Assembly (NCBI GenBank): GCA_028554645.1
Contig: JAQOOI010000080.1
Span: 682,001-746,000, forward strand
Direction: 5' to 3'
From: Omphalotus guepiniiformis
Taxonomy: Eukaryota; Basidiomycota; Agaricomycetes; Agaricales; Omphalotaceae
DNA: 64,000 bases
The notes under the pieces are model-generated. The model was not told the origin of the DNA and did no database searches. It saw only the letters and a list, made by a program, of their open reading frames with translations. The translations under genes and the position numbers were made by a program. How positions within the stretch are numbered: position 1 is the first letter of the stretch; each line of letters opens with the position of its first letter. This document shows, piece by piece, positions 47,411-58,800 of the stretch.

Positions 47411-47851
47411 GGCGGGGGAAAGAAAGGTGGAAAGGTAATGTGCTGTAATTTGAGGTTCATTTGAGGCAGTAATAGTCCTAAAACTTTAACGTCTCCTAGC
47501 GGATCTGTCAAACTTCAATGTCAAATACTGCTGCCTACAGCACTTGTTTGACATGATGGTCACCGTACACACTCAAGGTACGTCTCTCCGGTCCGGCTCT
47601 TAGCGCTCAGCGCTTAGCACTTAGTCGCCCAACATATCCCCGGTTGAGAATGCAAAAAACTTTCTCCTACTACTATTGCAGCAAGTACTAAAGTCTATTC
47701 ACTGAATTGCAGTAGGTTATCCTTATACAAAAGTTACATGACGGTGTGACTGACGGAAACATACACAAGTCGAGAAGGTATTGCAAGATAAAACACGGAT
47801 TCAAAGCTAGTGAACCAAAAATATAGCGTACTAGGACAAAAGGCCAGTTGT
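47411..47851. other. Intergenic between the two WW genes
   Basis: 441 bp holding the promoter of the large WW gene. A short repeat of AGCGCT palindromes (agcgctcagcgct, about 47602-47614) is followed by agcactt. No gene is recognised. Confidence 0.5.
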
Positions 47852-48833
47852 TTAGAAGTCGCCGCCGAAATCGTCCCCACCACCATAGTCATCGTTCATT
47901 TGCCCTTGTTCATAACCTGTACGATCACAGTATGATGAGCTTACCACCACAGAATACAAGTAAAAGTATCTGCCTACCGTCTTGATAAGCGTCAAATCTT
48001 TCTTCATCTTCATGGTGCTCAATTGCTTCACCCAGCAGAGCTCCTCCCAATAAACCCGCACCACCCACAGCTAGCATCGTTCCCATACCAGGACCAGACT
48101 TCTTGGGTGGAGCCTGCTCATAGGCAACGTTCTGTTGCGGAGGATATTGTTGTTGTGGTCTTCCAAATCCGAACATGCCTAAGGCCATAGTCCACAATTC
48201 AGTTCAGTTCTGGTAGCGAGACAGAAGCACCGGTCTCACCTCTATTCTCCTGCGGCGCATAGCCTGCTTGATAACCTCCACCATATTGTTGTGGCGGAGG
48301 AGAACCGTAATAGCCTTGTGGGGGACCAGACTGGTAACCGGGACCTGGGCCGTAGCCTGAATACTGTCCTTGAGGATTGTTGTATCCGTACCCAGGCCCA
48401 GATCCATATCCGCGGTCAGGTGGTGGAGGCCCAGGTGGCGGAGGACCTTGTACGTTCAAGCAGTAATTAGCTTGAGGAGAAATAATCGAATCAAAGCTAT
48501 GTCCTACCAGCAGGAGGTCCATAAGCATTGGGAGGAGGAGGAGTACTTGATGGTGGTCCGAGTGGATGAACCCATGTCGTCACAGGAGGTTGAGCTTGAG
48601 TATTAACGTAGAACCTATGGCAAGGATTGTGGCGTTTGAACGACAACTTGACATCGAGAAAGAGTAGGTGTAGCATACCATGTCTTGTAACTGAGAACAG
48701 ATGTGTTAAATGATATCGATGAACGAGATGTTCATAACATGACATACTTGTTATCGAACTGGGTAACCCAGCCAGGAGGTAGCTGACGCCTATCAGGGTT
48801 CACTGGGGAAGAATAAGGAGGAGGAGCAGACAT
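47852..48833 (-). CDS. Small WW-domain protein with Gly/Pro/Tyr-rich tail
   Basis: Start MSAPPPYSSPVNPDRRQLPP at 48833. The WW domain is complete: LPPGWVTQFDNNYKTWFYVN then TQAQPPVTTWVHP, with both Trp residues and the final Pro. It is encoded by exon 1, a 12-nt micro-exon (48679-48690) and the next exon. A proline- and glycine-tyrosine-rich region follows (PPPPGPPPPDRGYGSGPGYG, QYGGGYQAGYAP), then GMGTMLAVGGAGLLGGALLG (glycine-rich helix) and an acidic end GGGDDFGGDF. This layout (WW, GY-rich, GGALLGE motif) is common in small fungal WW proteins whose role is not defined. It is a probable tandem paralogue of the upstream gene on the same strand. Confidence 0.86.
48679..48690 (-). other. 12-nt micro-exon of the small WW gene
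   Basis: TTACAAGACATG, flanked by TTCTCAG before and GTATGCT after, phases 2 and 2. It joins ...DN to the W-F-Y of the WW domain. Without it the WW motif is broken. Confidence 0.8.
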
Positions 48834-50390
48834 GAAAGAAGAGAAACAAGACGATGGCGGAGCAGTAGAGCTTGACTGACTTATAAAGATGACACAGCAT
48901 CCTTCCACCCGACGGCGTGTACGGCCATCGCGTCTACAGGAGTAAACACTCTCCCAATTCTATATCTCTTGTACTCTCTACTATGTACAGTCCTTACTGA
49001 ATCAATTGCGGTGCACGCAGCAGCGTCTGTCTTGTTCTCAAAAACTCTTCCAACTTGAGCAACACAGTGCCTGCCAGGTACTTATCCGGGATGAAACGTC
49101 TTGACATATGATTGGGTGCTTGAATTCATATCGATGGTCAAATACCAAGACTCTTTCTCATTATCTTTACATCTTCGCATTATTCTCATATGAGTGAGCC
49201 TCGTGTTAGCGTTGATACTAAAGCGTCTTGACAAAGATGGAAAGAATCGGTCTTTGCATTGAGAAAGATTCACATAGATTACAAGGATAAGCAAGCCCTT
49301 TTTCTCCCATACTCTATACTTATTGGACAGGTACACGTATACAATTATACATTTTACCGGCACCGAATCATTTGCTTGAATTGCCACGAAAGAGTGTGTA
49401 AATTTCCAGCATCGCAGTGATCAACTCGGTGTCCGACCTGCAGCTGACATGAAGTTAGTGAGCACAGAGTACGGCTTGCCGTAAGGAGGTCTTGAGGCCT
49501 TAGGGTACGAAATACTGAGATGGTATTTGTAAAGACCACTCACACAATCATCAATCATCCCGAATTCCGCCCGCTGTATGACAGTACCATATTGCAAAAA
49601 GCACGAGCCTGGAAAACCGAACATTCATTGAGAAAGTCCGGTGTTACTTACAATGCGAAACGGAAACTCATGTGCCAGCCACATTGCAGCAACATGTAAG
49701 AATACTTTTGATGCGCCTGCGAATCAAGCACGGGACGTGTGTCTGCTTTTTCGACACACAAAGTCGACAACTATGCGACGTAATTCACGGAGAAAGAGCG
49801 AAAGGGGTTTGGAAGCGGAGTGCATGATCACTTACATACACAAGTAGACGCTAGAATTGCAGAATTCATCACAGCACGCGAGTTCAAACGGGAGCACGGG
49901 ATGCAAAGCGCTTTGAGTATCACAATCTGTCGCAATCCTGACTGGCAAGGCTGAGCAATGATCAAGCGAGCTGTTTGAGGAAGATATTCAGTCCAACACA
50001 AGTTCAGGCTGAGATGGCCTACGGATTTATGTATTGATACATTCATAGTTCAAATACATACGCCAATCAAAGATAACTAGCGCCGCAACAGTCTACTTTT
50101 GGACACGAGGCGACAAACCGGAGGTCTTGGGGGTCGTTCATTAAATATGGAATGACGCGTCGCGAGTCTGTTTATCGGCTGAGGTGGAAAGAGCTCGGGC
50201 AGCAGCTGCTGACGCGTCCAGCGCTCCAGTTATACACGATTTCCCCGAGAGACGGACGACGAAACAATTGATGTCCGGATCCCGTCAAATGTAAATTGAA
50301 TCCCGAAGTAGGTGACGACTGAGATAGCGGACAAAGCGATAAAGTTGCCATGGTAGTCGTTCTTCCTTGGTATTTCGGGAGACATTATCG
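48834..50390. other. 1.56-kb stretch without a confident gene
   Basis: Contains the promoter of the small WW gene and the 3' flank of IMP3. A possible small spliced frame lies at 49551-49825 (listed separately). Elsewhere only short frames without motifs were seen, and no tRNA or snRNA signature. Confidence 0.5.
49551..49825 (-). CDS. Possible small spliced gene, not recognised
   Basis: A start MHSASKPLSLFLRELRRIVV at 49825 can be joined through two introns with plausible signals: acceptor GATTCGCAG at about 49717, donor GTAAGTAAC at about 49651, acceptor TTTTCCAG at about 49609. Two phase choices exist. One gives ...HQKYSYMLLQCGWHMSFRF then ALLVLFAIWYCHTAGGIRDD with a stop at 49551. The other gives ASKVFLHVAAMWLAHEFPFR then ARAFCNMVLSYSGRNSG with a stop just inside the same end. 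Both look protein-like but cannot both be right. No family is recognised, and the region could be a non-coding transcript. Confidence 0.25.
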
Positions 50391-51289
50391 CTATAGCAGA
50401 TCGAAGTCGTCCAGCTACAGAAAAAGGAATTCAGCAAACACGGATAACAATTTATATTATTTCCTACCTCATCATTATATGACATGATGGTTCTCTTCAA
50501 TTTCGACGTATCGACCCAGGTCACAAAGTCTTCCATCCGTCTTGTCGAAATATAGATCAGCAACGATGCTCGCAAGACAGTCGTAATATTTACCTTGTCA
50601 CCAAGTATGCTGGATCAGTAATTGTGTCAGGACCAACGCGGACATGTCCTTGTTCTATGAATTTTGCAGCCTAAACATGGTAGCGAACGTGATATGAGCA
50701 TATGTCGAATGAACATAAATCCCGAACAGCGTCGCTTCAGTCGAGGGAGCAGAAAGCTGCACTTCAAGTCTAGTTCCCAAGGACTAGAAGCTTTGCCACT
50801 TACAGCGCTGACAGTCTCGGCCATCTTCGACATACACATAAACACTGCTAGTCGCCGTCGACAAAATGCTGCTACAGTAAGTTTGTCCACGTCGGATAAT
50901 TTTGCGGTAGAGTTCAGTACGCCCATATCATAAAGCTTTGCGAGAAGTTGGGCTTCCATGCGAGAACGGAAAGGATCTTGCGCAGGAAGCAGCGAGATCC
51001 GGTGTGCAAATGAACGAAGCGATCCGCAGAGTTTATTATATCTGAAAGACGGGTAAGTTATACGCCTTTTGAGCCTACAAAGCTCGTACTTGTGGTAGTC
51101 TTCTCTGTCTTGAATATGATATCTACGCATGACTTTGATTTCTCGTAGATTTGCATCTTGCTTCCACTGCGAATCAGGATCAGAGTCAACCTAAACTAAA
51201 GTAACCTCCGAGAGAGGAAAAACACCGACATTGAGAAAATCAACTTTTTTCAAGAGCTTTTGTTCGTGATATTTGAGTTTTCTGACCAT
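50391..51289 (-). CDS. IMP3: IMP3, U3 snoRNP/SSU-processome protein
   Basis: Spliced minus-strand gene, start [20 protein letters not shown] at 51289, stop at 50391 after the last exon (DDFDLL). Landmarks are [99 protein letters not shown], then the S4 RNA-binding segment with [18 protein letters not shown] and [23 protein letters not shown]3 helps base-pair U3 snoRNA with pre-18S rRNA in the nucleolus. All characteristic blocks are present in order. It is the second SSU-processome gene here besides KRR1. Confidence 0.94.
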
Positions 51290-51708
51290 TGTGTCGAGCA
51301 GAAGAGAAGGGAAAAAAATGTGTTTACCGAAATTGTGTCCGTTAGTGCAGGAGCCACGTGGGAAGGGAGTTGTTGAACCTCTGCGAGCTCACACACACCC
51401 AAATTGACGGCGCCCACCGCCCTCTGCTCATCGTCCACGACATTCATCTTGTTGTTGTCGCCGTTGTCTTTATCGACACTGCATTTTCATCACCATTGGG
51501 CTGTGGCTTAGGTCGCATACTCATCGATCACCCGAGATTCGTGATTCGTCCTCGCCTTTTTTGACACCCGTCTCGAGGAAGAAGAATAGGTCTCATTATT
51601 ATTCTCGTTGGAAATCTGCTGGTTGCGTCGGTCTATGTGTGTTGCTGCTTTCATATCTCTCTTCTACAGGTCACTCTTTTTAGTCTGAATTCTATCGGAC
51701 TTGTCGCG
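51290..51708. promoter_or_regulatory. Divergent promoter of IMP3 and the LDB-type gene
   Basis: 419 bp with a CACGTG box at 51355-51360. Part of the plus-strand side (about 51600-51708) is probably 5' UTR. No TATA box was recognised. Confidence 0.45.
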
Positions 51709-54700
51709 ATGAACCGTCCGGACATGTTGCGACAAAACAACCCAGTGCTCGGTATAAATGGCCCTTTTCTTCCAAATCCCTCTCAACCCGGTTCAACCAA
51801 TGCTGGTAATCCACATGGGCCGATGGGAATGCTCGGCGTTGGTGGTAGTGCGCCGTCTAATTCGAATCCAACCGGCATGGGCCAACGCTACCCGATGCAG
51901 TCAGCAGGCGGAAATCTACTCCCCAATGGTCAACCGCGTCCTGTGTTGATGCGTCAAGGCCAAAATCCTGGACCTATGAATCCTAACATGGCCGGAGGCG
52001 CTGCTTCAGGACCGCCAATGGGTATGCAGGGTGTCGGTTTTCCCGCAGGCATGGGCGGGGGACAAGGAGCTCAGCCTATTCGGCGTGTCCCTTCTCAACC
52101 TCAACCTCATCTCAATCAAAATATGGTTCGAGGTCTCGGGAGTGTGATGCCGCAGGGTGTTGGAAATAATATCAGCAATATGGGTATGGGGATGAATCCC
52201 CAGGCGAGCATGCCTGTGCAACTTCGTGCACAACAGCATCATTTGCAACAGCTGTCAAACCACATGTCTTCTGAAATGGCTGGTGCTGGTATGAATCGAT
52301 CGGGTCCTGGTGGTGGTCCGGGAGGTGGTCCTGGAGGCAGCATGGGAGGGGGTATGGGTGTCGGCATGGGAGGTGGCGGTGGGCCAAATATTGCGCGCAC
52401 AAACCCTTCAATGCCTGTAATGCATAGTCTACCGCCTTCTGCTTCACTTTCAGGACCGTCCGGTATTGGAATGCCTGGTGGTCCGCATCAAAACAATTTT
52501 CAAAACATGTCTGGTTTACAACATCCGCACCAGCATCCCTCGCACCAGCATAGCCAACACACTCCGCAACTCACTTCATCATCACCTCGGCCTGGTACTC
52601 ATCATATGGGACCGGCACATGTGCCAAATCTTTCTATGGGACCGTCTCAGCCTCCACTAACCCGCGCGCCGATGACGCCAGATAATAACCCTGGCTATTC
52701 AAACTTTAGTAACGGGTCGCAGTTTCCTCCTGGAGCCGGTCCTGGTGGAGCAGGGAACCGCGTGGTGTCTAACGGTATGGGCGGTGGAATACCTATTGGC
52801 GACAATAGTGGTAATGGTGGTGGTGGTGGTAATAACGCATACCCATTCGTTCCATCTACTCCACCAAACAATAACCCGAATCAGATGATGGTGGATTCGC
52901 AATCGTTACCTGGCAGTCTAGGAGGCACACCTAATGGGACACCGAACAGGTCAAACTTCACGCTCACACCTGCTCAGCAACTCCAGATGCAGGCTATGGA
53001 TCCTAATAGTAGCTTCAGGTTCTCTGGTGCACAACCAAACAATCTTCCTCCCCGTCCACCGTCACAGTCTCACCATCACCACCCATTCCATTCGAACGCT
53101 CACCCTTCACATGGCACTCATCCCCCGCATACATCACATCCTTCCCAGCATTCCTCGCAGCAACATCCTTCCCCCCATCCCAATGATCTCGTAAATAGCA
53201 TCTATCCTCCAGTATCTGGTTCTGGTCCCTCTCCTACTCGGCCGCAGTCGCAAAATCAGAATCATACACATCCCGGAAGATCACCACAAGCAAACTCATC
53301 GCACACGCCACGACCCGGACAAGCTACATTACCTTCGGGTATGCATCCAGGACCAGGACCGGGACCAGGACGCCTGTCACAGGGCCGACCACAATCATCG
53401 AACGGTCTCATTCCTGGTCCAAATTCAGGCTCCTCGCAGCTTCCGAACATAGCGCCAAGGCCGCCGCCTCCAGGAAATGCACCTGGGCCGAATACAGGTC
53501 ACCCACCAGGTCATCCAAATGCATTACAGCCTTCTGCATCAGCACCCCCTATGACAGGGCCCTCATCTCATCCAGCCCATCCTTCCCACCTTGGTCCTGG
53601 CCCACACCCACCGTCACATGCCTCTTCCTCCTCGCCGTCTTCCTCAACTCCTCCTGGCCAGGCGAATACAGAAACACAGCCGTCTGGTGCAATTCCACCT
53701 GGTGCGGTCAGTGGCGGTATCGCAATACAACCTACCGCGCTTCCTAGTAGCAGTGGTATTCCAGCAGTACCGAGAACTGTGGCCACTACGTGAGTGATTG
53801 TTCATCCCTTGGTTAGTTGATAAGAAGATTACAATATTTTGTTTCATTGCCTGCGTGTCATATTGTATCTTTGTGCGGAATTTAAGCCCAGGTACATATC
53901 TAGGGTACGGTACAGGGCTAATACGCCTCCTTCAGTTTAGCGGGAATCTTGCAAGCGAGAGTAAACAAGTGAGCAGTTCTTTTTCTGTGTTTCTCGAGTG
54001 ACTTGCCTCACCTGTGTTTCCAGAAACTACAGTTGTCGTGGTGGAATGAGCTTATTCGGGAATATTTTACGCCAAAGGCTACTATGCGGTTCACGCTGTG
54101 GAAAGACAATCAACGGAATGAAGCGAAGCCATTCGGTTAGTCGATCCTTACAAGTCTTGCCATCGCCTGTCTGACAGCTCGTACGTCTTTCCTCTCTACA
54201 CAGAGATCGGTGTCCCCATACTACCGCGGTTCTTTCTGGTGACCACTCAGTCCGGTGTGAAGTCAATGACCCTCACGCTTGATGGTGCTCGCGAGCGGTT
54301 TTATAATTATGGGCACGCAATAGTAGAGTGTGTCACCGCGGTGTGGACATACAAATACAACAACGGCTATACCGTCGCTCTCCGAGGCCCCTTGACTGTG
54401 CACGTTGTCGTCACTACCACTACAGTCCAACCCGGAGGTCCTCCTAATTACTCGCTCAAGTTTGAGGATTTTCAGTTCGATGCAACTCTGCACGATAAGT
54501 ATATCGCGCTAGAGAGTATCATGGGTCCAAGAAGCATGGAAAACCCGAAAACCCCCCGGGTGAGGAACAATCCACCTCCAGGGGCTCCTGCTGGCGCGAT
54601 GACTGGTCCCTCTGGAGGAAGTGCTGGAGTGAATGGTGTAGGTCCTAATGGCGGTGATGATTCTCAAGACCAGGAGGACGAGAAGAAATGGGAAGAGCCG

Positions 54701-55478
54701 AGAGTGATGATAGAAAGAGGGTTCATTCCTGGAGAGCCAGTGAATGCGTTCGGGATTCCTCAGGCTACCATGCGGTGTTTAGAGGTGCGCAATGCTGAAA
54801 ATGGCTTTCATACTGAAGGAGCTGATTTTTGTCCCGCAAACCAGCTCGCAGAGAGCGTTGCTCAGATGACGGATCTCATCGTGTTCTCTAGCGAGCATCA
54901 GCTCGGTCCACTGGGTTAGCTTTTGTCCATGTACAACCTTTGAAAACCAGACTGACGGTATCTCGTATGCTCTTCTAGATGCCCTGTCGAAATGGGCTGC
55001 CAGAATTCGCGACTCGATGCCACCCAACCAGCAGTCGCAAGCTCTATTAAACGGTTTAACAAATCACAATCCCAATTTCAATGCACCTCCGTCATCATCG
55101 CAATTTCCTTCATTCTCCAGTACATCTGCCCCGTCCACCCTCTATTCCAGTGCGCCTTCATCGGTGACCAATCCCTCTTCAGGGCAGACCCCGTCAACCA
55201 TGGCTTCCACGAGCTCTCCCCAAAATACCCCAACATCTGCGAACAACTCTCCTCGGAAGCAGCACAAAACGATACCCCAGCAGTCAACGGGTGGTAGCTC
55301 CTCGACTGCAGCTGGCACTTCGTCCAATCCTGCTTCTACTAACAACACGCCCTCGATGGCTAATGCTTCGCTGAAGCGCAAACAGGTTACTGAATCGCCG
55401 GCGTCTACGAATGCCGAGCCACATCCACCGTCAAAACGTGTAAACCGTAAACGCAGGACAACAGGCGGTGAAAGATGA
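51709..55478 (+). CDS. LIM-domain-binding (LDB/PtaB/Adn-type) transcription co-regulator
   Basis: Start MNRPDMLRQNNPVLGINGPF at 51709. An upstream in-frame Met at 51637 is less likely. The first 690 residues are Gly/Pro/Asn/Met/His-rich and disordered. The LDB domain follows over several exons: GLIRLLQFSGNLASESKQ, KLQLSWWNELIREYFTPKAT, MRFTLWKDNQRNEAKPFEIG, PILPRFFLVTTQSGVKSMTL, ERFYNYGHAIVECVTAVWTY, YTVALRGPLTVHVVVTTT, then LKFEDFQFDATLHDKYIALE. The C-terminal exons end with a basic KRVNRKRRTTGGER. The first splice join after 53790 is not resolved. LDB proteins bridge transcription factors; fungal members control adhesion, biofilm and development. Assignment is by the domain; the target genes are unknown. 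Confidence 0.87.
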
Positions 55479-55896
55479 CAGTGGACTGACTCTTTGTGTT
55501 TTTCTGTAGTTCTTTGTCTGGGCTTCTTTTTTTCGATCTTGCTCTATATCGTTTTGCATCAGTTAATATCTCTTCGCGCATAGATTTGTAACCTAGTACA
55601 CTACCCCGGATATCTTACTTCCACTAGCAGGAGACGCTTTGTTTTATGATCTGATTATTTATCACTTGCTGTACTTGTATATCCTCAGTAGCGCCGAGCA
55701 TCTCCGAACAAAATATTTGTTTGACTTTTTGAAAGAAACGCACGTGGAAGCAGAAGAATGCGTGAATTTGGGAAAATATTGTACTGATATGAATGAGAAT
55801 TGTACATGCAAGGTTGATATGAGTTTATGTATGCATTACCACAACGATTTACGATTTACTCTACCCATGAGACTCTTAAGAAGAAAGGAAATCGGG
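55479..55896. other. Intergenic between convergent LDB and PNUTS genes
   Basis: AT-rich 3' flanks with T-runs after 55500. CACGTG at 55741-55746. No gene seen. Confidence 0.5.
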
Positions 55897-58800
55897 CTAT
55901 GATATGAGCTCGTGCGCAAAGTCACATTGATCGCCGTACTTGCATCTGTAATCACGGAGGTATATCAGTCTCCGTCTCAGTTTAGGACATTGTTTAAGGT
56001 TCGCTCGCCTTCCAGATTGAAAGAAACTGCATGGTTTTCTTTTACTATGTCTATATCCGTCGTCTCCTCGAGCACCTCTCCCTCGTCCCCGGCCACGGCC
56101 TCGTCCCCTTCCTTCGGTCCAGCGACCGTGCTCCATGTCGTCGTGATACCCATATTCGGAAGTATATTGATTGGTCGTGTTTGGCCATGACTGATCGCCA
56201 TAAGGAAACTGTGCCGGAGTGGCTCCGTACATGCCTGCCCCGCTTCCACCACCGCTCCCTCCTCCCGCAGGAGTCAATTGTTGCAGTAGCATCTGCAACT
56301 GTTCTGGAGGAAGGATAGACTGCATCGACTGCATAGCAGACACAGGATCTACTTTATTTGGGGTCATTGTACTCGCACCATTCGTATTACCCTGACCCTG
56401 TCCAATACCGCCGTTTACCCCGCTAATATTGCTCCCTAATGCCGCAAGATTACCACTGGCCAGTTGAGAAATTAAATCTGCTACAGCCAGGTTAGGTGTT
56501 TCTTGTTGAGGTACTGGCTCTCCGCTCCAGAGCACCGCATCGACTTCTGGCCCAGAAGTCATCATAACAACATCTTTGTCGACATCCTCCTCGGATATTG
56601 TGGAGGAGGGCTCTCCAGGCGTATCAGGTATTTGCGCTGCCGTCATATACATTGCGCTAAGAGCAGTCTGTTCGCGTTCCTCCTGGCGCTTTTTCTCCTC
56701 GCTCTCTTCCCCACGAGGGCGATAGTCAATGTCGGCAGGAATTTCAATCACTATTTGAGTTATCATTTAGAGCTTTGGAACATTTCAGCGGCATTGATAG
56801 GCTTACGGAGTGGTTCAGACCAATCTATTGTTTCCTCAAACAAGTGAGCGTGTAATGCGGCACCTTCTCCGCGATGTAGATCACGAAGGTTCAGATGTAC
56901 ACCCTGTTACGAAACAAGACCAAAAGAGAAAATCACACAAGAATAGAAGCGAGTCCAAATAATAGCCAGAGGGAAAGAAGCGAAGGAAGGAAGGGGGAAA
57001 CAGCAAAAGGATAGAGATCATCAATACGGGATTTGCACTCTCGAAAGCAAGAAATAGAACTGACATCAACAGGATCATCATCATAGACCGCTCTCTCAAT
57101 CAACTTTATCGCTTCGAGACTGGAATCCGGAGCCCAAGTGACACTCTTCTTCTTTTTCCCACTCTTTGTCAGCCCGGACCCACTCGCACTCGCCCCTGCA
57201 CCTATGGGCGGCGTGCCAGACGCATTACCACCTCCCAGAGGCGGAGTCCCACTTGAATTCCTCCCAGGAGGCGGCGTAGTCCCAATAGCTGGCGAACCTT
57301 TCCTCCCCTTCGCCATACTCTTGAGCGCCTCCTGAAAGGGGTCAATCGAACTAGGCTGCGCTACATTCATATCCGCATCCTTCTTCCCGCCCGCCGCACT
57401 TGACGCTGAAGGCGGAGGTGCCTTCTTGAAGCTCGGAAGCTTCGGTTTGGCCTTTGGTGCAGAAAAGAACGACGAGTCCGATTTGGCATCTTTGACTGAC
57501 GACGTTGTAGTTGGTGTTGACGACAGCGCAGACTTGCTTATTATCCCAGGCTCCTTCTTCACCGTAAGGGGCTTGGAGGACATTGAAGAGCCTACGGCTG
57601 GTTTCTTCTGTGGCTGTGCTGACTTGGACGTGCTTTCCAACTTTCGTTTCTTGACTTTGAGATCTGAGGCAATTGATCAGATTTTTTCGGGTAATCAGCA
57701 GAACAGTAAAGTGGTGGCGTGACCCACCCTCTGAATTATGGCCATTGGTCTTTGACGAAGCTCCGTCTACAAGCTGTCGCCACCTTCGTTCGATATTGGA
57801 GGCCATATCCTTGATCGCTGCGCATTCGTGATTTGACGTGAAAATCGACATATAAAGAAAAGAACAGAAAGGCAATTCGTTAGATACATTGTATTATAAG
57901 ACTTTTTTCGTGCGTGCGTGTGTGTGTGTGTGTGTCTGGTTTTCTCTTTCTTTCAAGCTCAGGAAAGGTATCGTAACGAAGCAGAAAAGTGTAAAGAGAC
58001 GAAGGCAGACAAAAGAGTTCACTTTCGGTCTCAATAAGAAACAAGGAACAACACGGACGGAACGACTTATGCATGACTGACGTGCACAGTAGATTGGGGT
58101 AAAGGGGAAACCCAAACTCACCAGGTGTAGGCGGTTCCTTGACAAGTTTGACCACGAGCTTGCCTAGCTTGGACGTCTTCAATGACTCAACCGTTAACGG
58201 TAGCCGATCGATTATCTGAAAGATGTGAAGCAACGCAATCAACATGAGAACTCAGAAGAACATTAAAAATAACCTCACATGTAACAGAGGCATCGTCGTC
58301 TCTGCGAGAGGACTACCCCCACTGGCTGTATACGCCTGCTTCAACCACTCCCTTGTGATATCCAAGGCAGTGAGATTCTCCCCCCAAGCACGGAAATAAT
58401 GATTCCCAGCTCCATCCCTGATCTTCGTCAACATCTCCAACCGCAACGCAGCATCGACATCCTGAGCACCATAATCATCAATACGCTGTACAAGCGTCTG
58501 TACAGCTCCTGCTCCAGTAAAATTGGTGGCCTGGAGCAGCGGCTTGATAGCCGTGTATAGCTGCGCACGTTTCTCCGCTGGTGATAAACCTGGAGGAGCT
58601 GGTGGTGGAGCGGGTGTTGATGAGTTGCTAGGAGTTGAGTTAGAGCTAGATCCAGAAGAGGCCGAAGGCTGGATCTGCTGTTGTGAGTAGTGTTGAGGCT
58701 GAGCGTAAAACGAATTTGTAGAAATGGTTCCTAAAAGGGAAGAGGAAGTCGAGGGAGAATGTAGCGCTTGAGGTGACAGGGTGCCTTGTGGCGAAGAATG

